Numbered from the stretch's first letter, positions 40,720 through 50,338 are shown. The stretch is DNA of 64,000 nucleotides from Haloarchaeobius salinus (GCF_024464185.1 NZ_JANHAU010000002.1:1054001-1118000); one strand, 5' to 3'. Program-made: numbers and translations. Notes: generated from the sequence alone by a model not told the origin.

Positions 40720-41664
40720 ATGGTGGGATTATCGGGGTGGAGACGGTTGCACCCGTGGTGGAAGATGTCACGTCCATCACAGCTCGTGCTCATCCTGGTC
40801 GTCTACGCGCTCGGTGTAGCGCTGGGGACCACCCGCGGCGGTACGTTCGACCCCGCTCGGACCGTCGTCGGCGCGCTCGCGCTCGTCCCACTCGCGGCCA
40901 GCGTCCACTACGTGAACGAGTACGCCGACGTGGAGACTGACGCCATCACCGAGCGGATGCGTTTCTCGGGTGGGAGCGGCGCGCTCGTCGAGACGGGACT
41001 CCCCGCCGAGACCGCGTTGCGGGCCGCGCTGACGGCGCTCGCGGTCGGGACCGCGACGACCTGGTACGCCGCCTCCGTCGGCTCGGTGACCGGCCCCGGA
41101 CTCGCGCTGCTCGCGGTCGTCGTGGTCGCCGGCTGGGCCTACTCCGTCGGGCCACGACTCGTCGCCCGCGGACTCGGCGAAGTCACGAACGCGCTGCTCG
41201 GCGGGCTCGTACTCCCGCTGTACGGCGTCGCGGTCGCTCGTGGCCCACTCGATGCGGTCGCCGTGCTCGCCGTCCTCCCGTTCGCGGTCTACGTCTTCGC
41301 GAACCTCCTCGCGACGCAGTGGCCGGACCGGCGGGCCGACGAACGGACCGGGAAGCGGACGTTACCGACCCGCTGGTCGCCGTCGCGGCTCCGGCGCGCC
41401 CACTGGCTGACCACCGGTGCGACGTTCGCGCTGTTCGGGCTGCTCCCGGTCCTCGGTGTCCTCCCGCGACTCGTCGGCTGGAGCTGCCTCCTGCTTGCAC
41501 CGGTCGGGCTGGTCGCGAGCAGTCGTTTCACCCGAGTCACGTCGCCGTTTCCGAGCGTGGCGACGATGGTCGGACTGGCGGTCGTCCAGCTCCTCGCGTG
41601 GGCGCTGCTCGTCGTCGCTCGCGGGGGTCAACGTTTTTACCCACCGGGGGTATTAGGCGTATAA
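40720..41664 (+). CDS. UbiA-family prenyltransferase
   Basis: A 314-residue membrane enzyme with about nine helices. The two aspartate-rich motifs that bind the prenyl diphosphate are NEYADVETD (about residues 67-75) and DRRADERTGKRTL. These enzymes attach isoprenoid chains to aromatic or polar acceptors, for example in menaquinone (MenA) or haem O pathways; a MenA-like role is likely but not certain. It ends 4 bases before cheW yet is unrelated to chemotaxis; the cheW promoter lies inside its 3' end. Confidence 0.85.
   Translation: MVGLSGWRRLHPWWKMSRPSQLVLILVVYALGVALGTTRGGTFDPARTVVGALALVPLAASVHYVNEYADVETDAITERMRFSGGSGALVETGLPAETALRAALTALAVGTATTWYAASVGSVTGPGLALLAVVVVAGWAYSVGPRLVARGLGEVTNALLGGLVLPLYGVAVARGPLDAVAVLAVLPFAVYVFANLLATQWPDRRADERTGKRTLPTRWSPSRLRRAHWLTTGATFALFGLLPVLGVLPRLVGWSCLLLAPVGLVASSRFTRVTSPFPSVATMVGLAVVQLLAWALLVVARGGQRFYPPGVLGV
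41634..41641 (+). promoter_or_regulatory. TATA element of cheW within upstream gene
   Basis: TTTTTACC, inside the end of the UbiA gene, is centred about 31 bases before ATG 41669. Confidence 0.45.
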
Positions 41665-41668
41665 GATC

Positions 41669-42256
41669 ATGTCTGCGGACCTGCCCGACGAACTCCTGGA
41701 CGTCGAGGTCGAGGCCGACGCGGAAGACCTCGACCCCGACGCGACGACCGAGCGCCCGGACGACGCCCCCCGTGAGCAGGAGGACGAGGAGACGGAGCGG
41801 TTCGTCATCTTCCACATCGGCGAGAAACCCTTCGCCGTCAGCGTCGACGCCGTCAAGAGCATCGTCAAGGTGTCCGAACGGACCCGCGTTCCCCGGACAT
41901 CGCCGGCCATCGACGGTATCATGGACCTCCGCGGCGATATCACGGCCGTCATCGAGCCGCGAGTCCACTTCCGGGTCGACGCCGACCCCGCGCCGTTCGA
42001 ACGTCAGCGTATCATCGTCTTCGACCGCACCGCCGACAAGCAGGGCGTCGGCATCCGGGTCGACGGCGTCGACGGCGTCGAGGTGTTCCCGCTCCGACAG
42101 ATCGTCCCGGACGACCACGCGGAGGCCGCCGACGCGTCCCACCCGCTCGTGAACGCGGTCATCCGCCGGGTCGAAGACGACGAAGTGACCGAACGTATCG
42201 GACTGCTGGACATCAAAGGTCTCATCAAGGCGTCGGGGCAGGACGCCACGGCGTAG
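41669..42256 (+). CDS. cheW: Chemotaxis adaptor CheW
   Basis: A 195-residue adaptor that couples transducers (MCPs) to the kinase CheA. The CheW fold begins at about residue 45 with RFVIFHIGEKPFAVSVDAVK, followed by RVPRTSPAIDGIMDLRGDIT, a diagnostic CheW segment. The N-terminal 40 residues are an acidic extension not needed for the fold. First gene of the taxis block, with its own promoter; a 125-base spacer separates it from cheY. Confidence 0.93.
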   Translation: MSADLPDELLDVEVEADAEDLDPDATTERPDDAPREQEDEETERFVIFHIGEKPFAVSVDAVKSIVKVSERTRVPRTSPAIDGIMDLRGDITAVIEPRVHFRVDADPAPFERQRIIVFDRTADKQGVGIRVDGVDGVEVFPLRQIVPDDHAEAADASHPLVNAVIRRVEDDEVTERIGLLDIKGLIKASGQDATA

Positions 42257-42335
42257 AACGAACGACTAAACGTCCGGTTACTGGCTGTTCGGGTGTTCCT
42301 ACCCTGTATTCTCGACTCTGATAACCGGGCAACAG

Positions 42336-42343
42336 CATTTATG
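42336..42343 (+). promoter_or_regulatory. TATA element of the cheY-cheR operon
   Basis: CATTTATG lies about 42 bases before the cheY ATG (42382), implying a leader of roughly 15 bases. No Shine-Dalgarno sequence is clear. Confidence 0.5.
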
Positions 42344-42381
42344 TTCGCGCTACGTCTAACGTGGCTTGGTGTACTAACTGA

Positions 42382-42744
42382 ATGTCGACAGGGGTGCTCA
42401 TCGTGGACGACTCTCATTTTATGCGGAACCTCCTCCGACAGATATTGGAGGACGAGTATGACATCGTCGGAGAGGCGTCCAACGGGGCAGAGGCGGTCAA
42501 ACTGTACAAAGAGGAAAATCCGGACATCGTGATGATGGACATCGTGATGCCGAAATGCAACGGTATCAAGGCCACAGCGGCCATCAAGAAGCTCGACCCG
42601 AGCTCTCGGGTCATCATGTGTACGTCCGTCGGCCAGCGCGAGAAGATGAAGCTCGCCGTGAAGGCCGGTGCGGACGGATACGTCACGAAGCCGTTCGAGG
42701 AACCGAGCGTGCGGAAGGCGCTCAAAGACGTCGTACCTGCATGA
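42382..42744 (+). CDS. cheY: Chemotaxis response regulator CheY
   Basis: A 120-residue single receiver domain that carries the signal from CheA to the archaellum motor through the adaptor CheF. Acidic pocket VDDSHFM (D10, D11), phospho-acceptor Asp in VMMDIVMPKCNG (about D53), switch Thr/Ser in CTSVGQ and Lys in VTKPFEEPS are intact. The stop overlaps the cheB start (ATGA). Confidence 0.95.
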   Translation: MSTGVLIVDDSHFMRNLLRQILEDEYDIVGEASNGAEAVKLYKEENPDIVMMDIVMPKCNGIKATAAIKKLDPSSRVIMCTSVGQREKMKLAVKAGADGYVTKPFEEPSVRKALKDVVPA

Positions 42745-43814
42745 CGAGCGTGCTCGTTGTCGACGATTCGCAGTTCATGCGGACTGTCATCGGCAACATC
42801 CTCGCCGACAACGGGTACGAGGTCGAACACGCCAGCGACGGGAAACGGGCCGTGAAGGCGGTCGAGGAGCACCAGCCGGACATCGTCACGATGGACGTGC
42901 AGATGCCCGGAATGAACGGAATCGACGCCGTCAGCGAGATCATGTCGACGAACCCGACACCGATTCTGATGGTCAGCGCCCACACCGACAGCGGCGCTGA
43001 CGCGACGCTCGACGCACTGGCGGAGGGCGCTGTCGACTTCCTCACGAAGCCGAGCGGCGAGGTGTCACCGGACATCGCCAGCCTCTCGGACCGCCTCGTC
43101 GAGAAGTGCGAGGCCGTCGAGCGGGCCGACATCTCGTCGGTCGCGACGGCCGAGCGGACCGCGGTCGCCGGCGCTGGCGGCTCGGTCGCGGCCGACGCGG
43201 AGTCGACACGGCAGTACGTCGACCACCCGACGGTCGTCATCGGCGCGTCGACGGGCGGGCCCAAGCTCGTCGAGCGCATCGTGCGGGACCTCCCGCTCGC
43301 GCTCGACGCGAAGGTGCTCGTCGTCCAGCACATGCCGGAGTCGTTCACGGAGCGCCTCGCGGCCCGGCTCGACCGGTTCACCCCCTACGACGTGCGCGAG
43401 GCGAGCGACGGCGAAGCGGTCGACGACGGCGACGTCATCATCGCGAAGGGGGGCTTCCACATGGAGGTCACCTCGAACGTCGCTGGCCGACTGCGCATCC
43501 GACTCACCGATGGCGAACGGCGTCACGGTGTCCGGCCCTCTATCGACGTGACGATGGAGACCGCCGCCGAGCGGGCCAAGGACCCGCTCTGTGGTGTCAC
43601 GCTGACCGGGATGGGCAGGGACGGCGCAGCCGGCATCGAGGCCATCAAGGCCGCCGGCGGCACGACGATCGCCCAGGACGAGGAGACGAGCCCCGTGTTC
43701 GGCATCCCGAAGCAGGCGATCGAGACGGGCTGTGTCGACCGGGTGCTCCCGGCGGACGAGATCGCCGCGGGCATCTGCTCGACGTTCACCCAGGAGGGTC
43801 AGACGCATGGATGA
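42741..43814 (+). CDS. cheB: Chemotaxis methylesterase CheB
   Basis: A 357-residue receiver-methylesterase. The receiver has D52 (TMDVQMPG) and KPSGE; the esterase domain has the catalytic triad S170 (GASTGG), H197 (VQHMPESFT) and D294 (GMGRDGAAG). It demethylates or deamidates Glu/Gln on transducers for adaptation. The linker (about 125-155) is Ala/Asp-rich. It shares an ATGA junction with cheY and overlaps cheA by 8 bases. Confidence 0.95.
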   Translation: MTSVLVVDDSQFMRTVIGNILADNGYEVEHASDGKRAVKAVEEHQPDIVTMDVQMPGMNGIDAVSEIMSTNPTPILMVSAHTDSGADATLDALAEGAVDFLTKPSGEVSPDIASLSDRLVEKCEAVERADISSVATAERTAVAGAGGSVAADAESTRQYVDHPTVVIGASTGGPKLVERIVRDLPLALDAKVLVVQHMPESFTERLAARLDRFTPYDVREASDGEAVDDGDVIIAKGGFHMEVTSNVAGRLRIRLTDGERRHGVRPSIDVTMETAAERAKDPLCGVTLTGMGRDGAAGIEAIKAAGGTTIAQDEETSPVFGIPKQAIETGCVDRVLPADEIAAGICSTFTQEGQTHG

Positions 43815-46800
43815 GTACCAGAGAGACTTCGTCCAGGAGAGCGAAGAGAACATCACCGAGCTGAACAACGCGCTGCTCGAGTTGGAGCGCGACCCTGCAG
43901 ACGACGCGGCCATGGACCGGATCTTCCGGATGGCCCACACGCTGAAGGGCAACGCGGGTGCGATGGGCTTCGAGCGCGCCTCGAACCTCGCACACGCCAT
44001 CGAGGACCTGCTCGAGGTCGTCCGGTCCGATCAGATCGAGGTCACCCCCGACCTGATGGACGAGATCTTCGCGGGCGTCGACGAACTCGACACGATGGTC
44101 GACGAGGTCCGTGCCCACGGCGAGATCCGGACCGACCCAGGCGACACCATCGAGACCATCCGCGAAGTGCAGGAGGCGGCGACGGGCGTCCCCACCATCG
44201 GGGAGCCCGACGACGACGCCATCGAGGACGCCGTCGCGGCCGCCGGGGACCTCGTCGACGAGGACCACGACGTGTTCCACGTCCGCCTCGCGGTCGACGA
44301 GTCCGGCCCCGTCGCCCACGGCAGCGCGGTCGTGGACGCACTCGCGGACGCGTTCGACCTCCTCGGGACGGTACCCGACCGGGAGACCATCGCCGCCGGC
44401 GACTACGACGGCACCTTCGACGCCGTCTTCGGGAGCGCGGTCGGCGAGGCCGCCATCTCGGCGGCGCTCGACCCTGTCGAGCCGGTCGCACAGGCCCGGA
44501 TCAGCGAGATCACCGAGGCGTACGAGACCGCCCGTCTCGAGCCGGAGCCCGTCGACGCCGGCGACGAGGAGTTCGACGACCTGTTCGACGACGACCCCGG
44601 GAGCAGCATCGACGTCGACGACGCACAGGACATGAGCGTCGACGACCTCCTCTCGGAGTTCGACGAGTACGACGACCTCGACGCCATGGTCGAGGAGATG
44701 GACGACGTCTCCGGCTTCGACGACCTCGGCGACGCGGGCTCGTTCGACGACCTCGACCTCGGGGACGACCTCGAACCCGGCGACAAGCCGGCCGAGGACC
44801 CCCTCGACGACAGCTTCGGTGGGGGCCTCGAGGAAGACATCTCCTTCGAGGACGACGCGGTCGCGGCGCAGGCGGCGGACGCGGAGCCGGCCGAGCCCGT
44901 CGAGGACCCCGACGAGGAGGTCGACGACGCCGCGGCGACGTTCGCGGAGCTCAAACAGGAGGTCGACCCGGTCGGCTTCGACGAGCTCCAGGACGAACTC
45001 GACGAGCTCGAGTTCGACGAGTACGCGGACGAGGAGGAGGTCGGCTTCGACGAGCTGCTCGGCGAGGACTTCGAGGAGTCCGAGGACGACTTCTTCGGCG
45101 GCGACACCGAGGCCGCCGTCGGGACCGACCAGGACGAGGTCTCCGTCGACGACCTCGTCAGCGACGAGGACGTCGCGGGCTTCGAGGAGAGCGAGGCCGA
45201 GACGCCGGTCGAACCTGACGACCCGGTCGAGGTCGAAGCCAACGACGCTGTCGGGGCAGAAGCGAGCGACCCGGTCGAGGTCGAGCCCACCGATGCCGTC
45301 GAGGCCGACGCGTCCGACGTGGCCGACTCGGTCGACGAGACCGACGACGCCACCGTCGACGCCGACGCTGCAGCGGATACAGCCGAGGCGGACCCCGTCG
45401 ACGACTTCGGGACCGACGCGTTCGACGATACGGACTCCGGGTTCGACGACGGCGGCTTCGGCGAGGAGTTCGGCGGTGACGAGTTCGAACTCGACGCCGC
45501 AGACCCCGACGATCCGGCGACCGTCGACGACGCACCCCCTGACTCGTTTGAGACGGACACCTTCGAGGACGACGGCTTCGGGTCCGAACCCGCAACCACC
45601 GACGCCGACGACGGCTTCGACGACCCCACCGACACGGCATCGGTCGACGATGTCGGGACCGCCGTGTCCGACGACGACGAGGACCTCGACCGCGTCGAGG
45701 TCCAGCAGTTCGAACTCGACGAACCCGCTGCGGAGGCCGAGACGACCACCGAGGTCGAGACCGGCGACTTCGGCACGGACACCGACGACGCCGGGACGTC
45801 CCGGCCGAGCGCCAGCGACTACGGCGGCTTCGGCGAGGTCGACGTCGACGGCGCGGACGGCTTCGACCCGGCACCGGAGCCGGAGACCACCGGGACCGAT
45901 GCCGACGCGGCCGCTGCGGCCGACGCGGCCGACGCCGAGGTCTCCGCGCTCGACGTCGACGTGGACATCCAGACGCTCGCGGACGAGGACGGCGACGCCG
46001 AGACCGACGACGAGATCCAGTCCATCCGCGTCGACGTCGAGCAGGTCGACAAGCTGCTCAACCTCGTCGAGGGCCTGGTCACCAGCCGCGTCCGTCTCCG
46101 GCGGACTGCCGAGGAGGGGGCCGACCCCGACGAACTCGACGACGAGCTCGACGAGCTGGAGGACCTGACGGGCGAGCTCCAGGACACTGTCATGGACGTC
46201 CGCCTGGTGCCGGTCCAGATGGTCGCGAACCGGCTGCCGCGCATCGTGCGCGACATCTCCCGCGAGCAGGACAAGGACGTCGAGTTCGAGATGCACGGCG
46301 AGGGCGTCGAGGTCGACCGGTCCATCCTGGACCGCATCGGCGACCCGCTCGTCCACATCGTGCGGAACGCGGTGGACCACGGCATCGAGGACCCCGAGGA
46401 GCGGGAGGCCGCGGACAAGCCCCGCACCGGCCACGTCTCGCTCGAGGTCGAGCGTGCACGCGACCAGGTCGTCATCGAGGTCGAGGACGACGGTCGGGGG
46501 CTCGACGCGGACCGGCTCCGCGACGCGGCGGTCGACGCCGACGTGCTCACCGCGGACGAGGCAGCCGACCTGTCCGACGAGGAGGCCCACGAGCTGATCT
46601 TCCACCCCGGCCTCTCGACGGCCTCGGAGGTGACCGACGTCTCCGGGCGCGGTGTCGGGATGGACGTCGTCAGGAGCACCGTCAACGACCTCGACGGTTC
46701 CGTCTCCGTCGAGAGCGAACCTGGCGAGGGGACGACCATCCGGATGCTGCTTCCGGTCACCGTCGCCATCGCCGACGTGATGTTCGTCACCTCCGGCGAC

Positions 46801-47148
46801 GAGGAGTTCGGCGTCCCGGTCAAGGACATCCAGGACATCGGCGACGCGGCCGAGATATCCGTCGAGGACGGCCAGGAGGTCGTCCGCGCCGGCGACCAAT
46901 CGTACCCGCTCGTCCGGCTGAACGAAGCGCTCGAGACGCCGGGCAGAGCGAGAAACGGTGACGGCATGCTGTTGCGCATCCGCGACGAGGTCCGCCCCGT
47001 GGCGGTCCACTGCGATCAGGTTCGCGGCCAGCAGGAGGTCGTCGTGAAGCCCTTCGAGGGCGTCCTCGGAGGCATCCCCGGGCTGAGCGGTGCGACAGTG
47101 CTGGGCGAAGGTGAGGTAGTCAACATCCTTGACGTGAAGACACTATGA
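43807..47148 (+). CDS. cheA: Chemotaxis histidine kinase CheA, with ~480-residue acidic insert
   Basis: A 1113-residue CheA, far above the usual 600-700. The HPt domain carries H44 (RMAHTLKGNAGAMGF). A P2-like domain runs about residues 155-245. From about 256 to 739 the sequence is low-complexity and dominated by Asp, Glu, Phe, Val and Ala (for example FDDLFDDDPG, DLDLGDDL, SDEDVAGFEE). The kinase part then appears complete: P3 dimerisation IRVDVEQVDKLLNLVEGL, N box VRNAVDHGIED, G1 DDGRGLD, G2 GRGVGMDVV, and the C-terminal CheW-like P5 domain. Start ATG 43807 overlaps cheB. The catalytic modules look functional; the insert is a tether or interaction surface of unknown purpose. Confidence 0.93.
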   Translation: MDEYQRDFVQESEENITELNNALLELERDPADDAAMDRIFRMAHTLKGNAGAMGFERASNLAHAIEDLLEVVRSDQIEVTPDLMDEIFAGVDELDTMVDEVRAHGEIRTDPGDTIETIREVQEAATGVPTIGEPDDDAIEDAVAAAGDLVDEDHDVFHVRLAVDESGPVAHGSAVVDALADAFDLLGTVPDRETIAAGDYDGTFDAVFGSAVGEAAISAALDPVEPVAQARISEITEAYETARLEPEPVDAGDEEFDDLFDDDPGSSIDVDDAQDMSVDDLLSEFDEYDDLDAMVEEMDDVSGFDDLGDAGSFDDLDLGDDLEPGDKPAEDPLDDSFGGGLEEDISFEDDAVAAQAADAEPAEPVEDPDEEVDDAAATFAELKQEVDPVGFDELQDELDELEFDEYADEEEVGFDELLGEDFEESEDDFFGGDTEAAVGTDQDEVSVDDLVSDEDVAGFEESEAETPVEPDDPVEVEANDAVGAEASDPVEVEPTDAVEADASDVADSVDETDDATVDADAAADTAEADPVDDFGTDAFDDTDSGFDDGGFGEEFGGDEFELDAADPDDPATVDDAPPDSFETDTFEDDGFGSEPATTDADDGFDDPTDTASVDDVGTAVSDDDEDLDRVEVQQFELDEPAAEAETTTEVETGDFGTDTDDAGTSRPSASDYGGFGEVDVDGADGFDPAPEPETTGTDADAAAAADAADAEVSALDVDVDIQTLADEDGDAETDDEIQSIRVDVEQVDKLLNLVEGLVTSRVRLRRTAEEGADPDELDDELDELEDLTGELQDTVMDVRLVPVQMVANRLPRIVRDISREQDKDVEFEMHGEGVEVDRSILDRIGDPLVHIVRNAVDHGIEDPEEREAADKPRTGHVSLEVERARDQVVIEVEDDGRGLDADRLRDAAVDADVLTADEAADLSDEEAHELIFHPGLSTASEVTDVSGRGVGMDVVRSTVNDLDGSVSVESEPGEGTTIRMLLPVTVAIADVMFVTSGDEEFGVPVKDIQDIGDAAEISVEDGQEVVRAGDQSYPLVRLNEALETPGRARNGDGMLLRIRDEVRPVAVHCDQVRGQQEVVVKPFEGVLGGIPGLSGATVLGEGEVVNILDVKTL

Positions 47149-47173
47149 ACGGACGAAAACACTGGAGGAAGCT

Positions 47174-47779
47174 ATGAGTCTGATGGTCGACATCCGGAAG
47201 CTGAGTTTCATCAACGAGATGGCCAAGGTCGGCACCAACGGGGTCGCCGACAACATGAGCAAACTGACGGGCGAGGACGCCAAGATGGAGGTGACGAAGA
47301 CGAACTTCATCGACATCCAGGACATCAAGACCCAGATGGACGCCGGCAAGCGCGTCGGCGTCCGGGTCCGTCTGATGGAGCCCCCGCACGGGCACATCCT
47401 CATCCTGTTCCCGGAGGCGAGCGCCCGCAAGATCACGGCGCTCATGCTCTCCGACATGGTCGACGACATGTCCGAGGTCTCCGGCGAGATGGCGCGTTCC
47501 GCCGTCGAGGAGCTCGGCAACATGATGGCGTCGGGCTTCATCGACGGCTGGGCGGACGTGCTCGGACGCACCATCGACATCGCGACACCGCAGCTCGTGT
47601 ACGCACCGGCCGGTGAGATCGTCGAACGGACCGCGGGCCTCGGCGGCGAGGACCTCGCGCTCTTCTTCGACTCCAATCTGACCGTCCCGAGCTACGACAT
47701 CGACGCCGAAATCTACGCCTTCCCGAACCTCGAGGAGTTCGTGGAGATGGTCAACGGGATCGAAGCCAGGCCCCAATGA
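47174..47779 (+). CDS. cheC1: CheC-family CheY-P phosphatase
   Basis: A 201-residue CheC. The family active-site signature is intact in ARSAVEELGNMMASGFIDG (Glu and Asn spaced ExxN) and followed by a Pro in IDIATPQ. CheC dephosphorylates CheY-P and is stimulated by CheD. A second half-site is degenerate, as in some CheC proteins. Start ATG 47174 lies 25 bases after cheA. Confidence 0.9.
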   Translation: MSLMVDIRKLSFINEMAKVGTNGVADNMSKLTGEDAKMEVTKTNFIDIQDIKTQMDAGKRVGVRVRLMEPPHGHILILFPEASARKITALMLSDMVDDMSEVSGEMARSAVEELGNMMASGFIDGWADVLGRTIDIATPQLVYAPAGEIVERTAGLGGEDLALFFDSNLTVPSYDIDAEIYAFPNLEEFVEMVNGIEARPQ

Positions 47780-49020
47780 AGCTGGATATCACCGCGCTCG
47801 GCACCTTCTACGACATGGCGCGAGAGGGTGCTGGACTCGCGGCGGGTCGCCTGACCCGCATGACCGACGTGGAGACGCGCGTGGGCATCACGAAGCTCAA
47901 CTTCATGCGCGGCTCCGAGATCCGCACGGAGTTCGAGGACGGCGTGCCGAAGGTCGGCATCCGCGTCGAGCTCTCGGGCGGCCTCGACGGGCACTCCCTC
48001 ATCCTCTTCGAGCGCGACGCCGCACTGCGCGTCGTCAGCGCGCTCGTCGAGGAGGCGTCCGCCGACGAGTTCGACGACATGAGCCGCTCGGCTGCGACCG
48101 AGGTCGGCCAGATCATGAACGCCGGCTTCATCGACGGCTGGGCGGACGTGCTCGGCACCGCCATCGACGTCTCCACCCCGGAGTTCATCGAGGGAGAGAC
48201 CGCGGAGCCGTTCCTCGGGGATCTGGAGGAGGCCCCGCAGGGGGACGACCTCGCACTGCTGTTCCAGAGCCAGATCGAGGCCGTCGACACGGAGATCGGG
48301 TTCAAGCACTACCTGTTCCCCGAGCGGGAGTCGATGGCCGCTATCCTCGACAAGCACACCGACCCCGACAGCAAGGGTATCGAGTACGACAAGCTCGCCG
48401 GCTTCGACGAGATGGCCCAGCAGGGCGCACGGGAGGTCGCCTCGAACATCACGACGCTCACCGGCATCGACACGAGCGTGAAGATCCGGCGGCTGAAGTT
48501 CGCATCGCTGGCCGCCATCCCGCAGGAGATCGACGACGAGATGCTCGTCGGCGTCGCCCACGAGCTGGACGGGACCCCGTCGGGCTACCTGCTGTTCCTG
48601 TTCGACGAGGCGTCGGCCCGGGAGGTCGTCGAGGCGACCATCCCGAACCCGCCGGACGACGAGTTCGGCGAGCTCGGCAAGAGCGCCATCAAGGAGCTCG
48701 GGAACATCATGGCGAGCGGGTTCATCGACGGCTGGGCGAACGTGCTCGATACGACCATCGACCACTCGCCGCCGGAGTACATCCACGACTACGGGGCGGC
48801 GGTCATCGACCCCGTCATCATCCAGCTCGGCGAGAACCAGGACTTCGCGTTCGTCTTCGACACGGTCATCAAGGCCGAGGACCGCGAGTTCGACTGCTCC
48901 ATCTACGCCATCCCGGACGAGGCGGACCTGGAGCGCGCGCTGAACAACCTCGACATCGAGAAGATCGAGGACGCACAGACCAAGGCAGATTTCCCCATCG
49001 ACGAAGTTGAGAACGCATGA
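47776..49020 (+). CDS. cheC2: Double CheC-domain protein
   Basis: A 414-residue protein made of two tandem CheC domains (about residues 1-195 and 210-405). The second has the full signature KSAIKELGNIMASGFIDGW with Glu and Asn. The first reads RSAATEVGQIMNAGFIDGW, where the family Asn is Gln, which should weaken phosphatase activity. The layout resembles the longer archaeal CheC forms that act beside the short one. It overlaps the previous gene by 4 bases (ATGA) and CheD follows with another ATGA. Confidence 0.88.
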   Translation: MKLDITALGTFYDMAREGAGLAAGRLTRMTDVETRVGITKLNFMRGSEIRTEFEDGVPKVGIRVELSGGLDGHSLILFERDAALRVVSALVEEASADEFDDMSRSAATEVGQIMNAGFIDGWADVLGTAIDVSTPEFIEGETAEPFLGDLEEAPQGDDLALLFQSQIEAVDTEIGFKHYLFPERESMAAILDKHTDPDSKGIEYDKLAGFDEMAQQGAREVASNITTLTGIDTSVKIRRLKFASLAAIPQEIDDEMLVGVAHELDGTPSGYLLFLFDEASAREVVEATIPNPPDDEFGELGKSAIKELGNIMASGFIDGWANVLDTTIDHSPPEYIHDYGAAVIDPVIIQLGENQDFAFVFDTVIKAEDREFDCSIYAIPDEADLERALNNLDIEKIEDAQTKADFPIDEVENA

Positions 49021-49538
49021 AGACGTACGGCAGTGAACCAGGTGCACCCGAGCCGGTCCAGGTCGGTATCTCGGAGTTCGTGGTCAGGGGCACAGAGTCG
49101 ACGGAGACGCTGAAGTCGTACGGGCTGGGCTCGTGTCTCGCCATCGCGCTGTACGACCCGGACTCGGGCATCGGCGGGCTGGCACACGTGATGCTGCCCG
49201 ACGGCGACGCCGCCGACGGCGCGGACACCCAGCCCGGCAAGTACGCCGACACGGCCATCCGGGCCATGCTCAGGCGGATGGTCGAGAAGGGTGCCGCCTA
49301 CACCTCCGTCGAGGCGAAGATCGCGGGCGGTAGCGACATGTTCGAGTTCGAGTCCTTCGGCGACGGCGTCGGCAACCGCAACGTCGCCGCCGCGAAGGAG
49401 GAACTCGAGAAGCTCGGCGTCCCCATCATCGGCGAGGACGTCGGCGGGCAGCGCGGTCGGACCGTCGAGTTCGACGTCGGGACTGGAACGCTCCAGATTC
49501 GAACGGCCGACGGCGACCGTGGAGTGACGGAGCTGTGA
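49017..49538 (+). CDS. cheD: Chemoreceptor deamidase CheD
   Basis: A 173-residue CheD. The catalytic Cys and His are in GLGSCLAIALYD and GGLAHVMLPDG, followed by the AGGSDMF segment. CheD deamidates receptor glutamines and activates CheC. Start ATG 49017 overlaps the double-CheC stop; its stop overlaps the cheR start, so the whole group is translationally coupled. Confidence 0.93.
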   Translation: MKTYGSEPGAPEPVQVGISEFVVRGTESTETLKSYGLGSCLAIALYDPDSGIGGLAHVMLPDGDAADGADTQPGKYADTAIRAMLRRMVEKGAAYTSVEAKIAGGSDMFEFESFGDGVGNRNVAAAKEELEKLGVPIIGEDVGGQRGRTVEFDVGTGTLQIRTADGDRGVTEL

Positions 49539-50338
49539 CCGACGACTCCGACTTCCGTCGGGTCGCAGGGTACATCGAAGACGAGATCGGGTTCGCGACG
49601 AGTCATTACAACGACAGCTACCTCAAGCGGCGGCTCTCCTCGCGGATGCGCCGCACGGACACGTCGGACTACGACGAGTACCACGACCTGCTCGTCGACA
49701 ACCCCGACGAGGCTCAGGAGCTGCTCGACGCGCTCTCCATCAACGTCACCGGCTTCTTCCGCAATCCCGACGTCTGGGAGGGTATCCGGTCGGTGCTGCG
49801 GACCCTCTCGGCGGAGCAGGACCGGGTCCACGTCTGGTCGGCCGCATGTGCCGACGGTCGCGAACCGTACTCGCTGGCGATGCTCGTCCTCGACGACCCG
49901 CGCATCGACGAGTCGAAGTTCCGCGTCTACGGGACCGACATCAACGAGGAGGCGCTCGCGACCGCACAGGAGGGCGTCTACCACAGCACCCGCACCATCG
50001 ACATCGAGGAGCAACTCGGCTTCCTCTCGAACTTCCACGCGTACATCGACCGGGACGACAACCGCTTCGAGGTGACACAGCGGGTCAAGCGACTGGTCAC
50101 CTTCGCCCGGCACGACCTCATCAACGACGGGCCGAAATCCGGTTTCGACCTCGTCGTCTGTCGCAACCTGTTCATCTACATCGACAACGAGTACAAGCGG
50201 CCAATCCTGAAGACCATCGCCCAGTCCATCCGGCCGGAGGGCTACCTCGTCATCGGCAAGGCGGAGACCATCCCGCCACAGCTGAAGTCCGCGTTCGACG
50301 TGCTCGACGGCCGCCTGCGCATCTACCAGCGCGAGTGA
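49535..50338 (+). CDS. cheR: Chemoreceptor methyltransferase CheR
   Basis: A 267-residue SAM-dependent methyltransferase that methylates transducer glutamates. The start is GTG (49535), giving TDDSDFRRVAGYIEDEIGF. The SAM-binding motif reads WSAACADGREPYSLAM, slightly different from the common WSAGCSTGEEPYS. The later VVCRNLFIYID motif and the basic N-terminal helical part are normal. Last gene of the cheY-cheR operon. Confidence 0.92.
   Translation: MTDDSDFRRVAGYIEDEIGFATSHYNDSYLKRRLSSRMRRTDTSDYDEYHDLLVDNPDEAQELLDALSINVTGFFRNPDVWEGIRSVLRTLSAEQDRVHVWSAACADGREPYSLAMLVLDDPRIDESKFRVYGTDINEEALATAQEGVYHSTRTIDIEEQLGFLSNFHAYIDRDDNRFEVTQRVKRLVTFARHDLINDGPKSGFDLVVCRNLFIYIDNEYKRPILKTIAQSIRPEGYLVIGKAETIPPQLKSAFDVLDGRLRIYQRE

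Noticed and set aside
43786..47010. 1074-codon open frame antisense to cheA
   Set aside because: Strongly biased third positions of the sense gene keep the antisense frame free of stops; the translation has no domain pattern.
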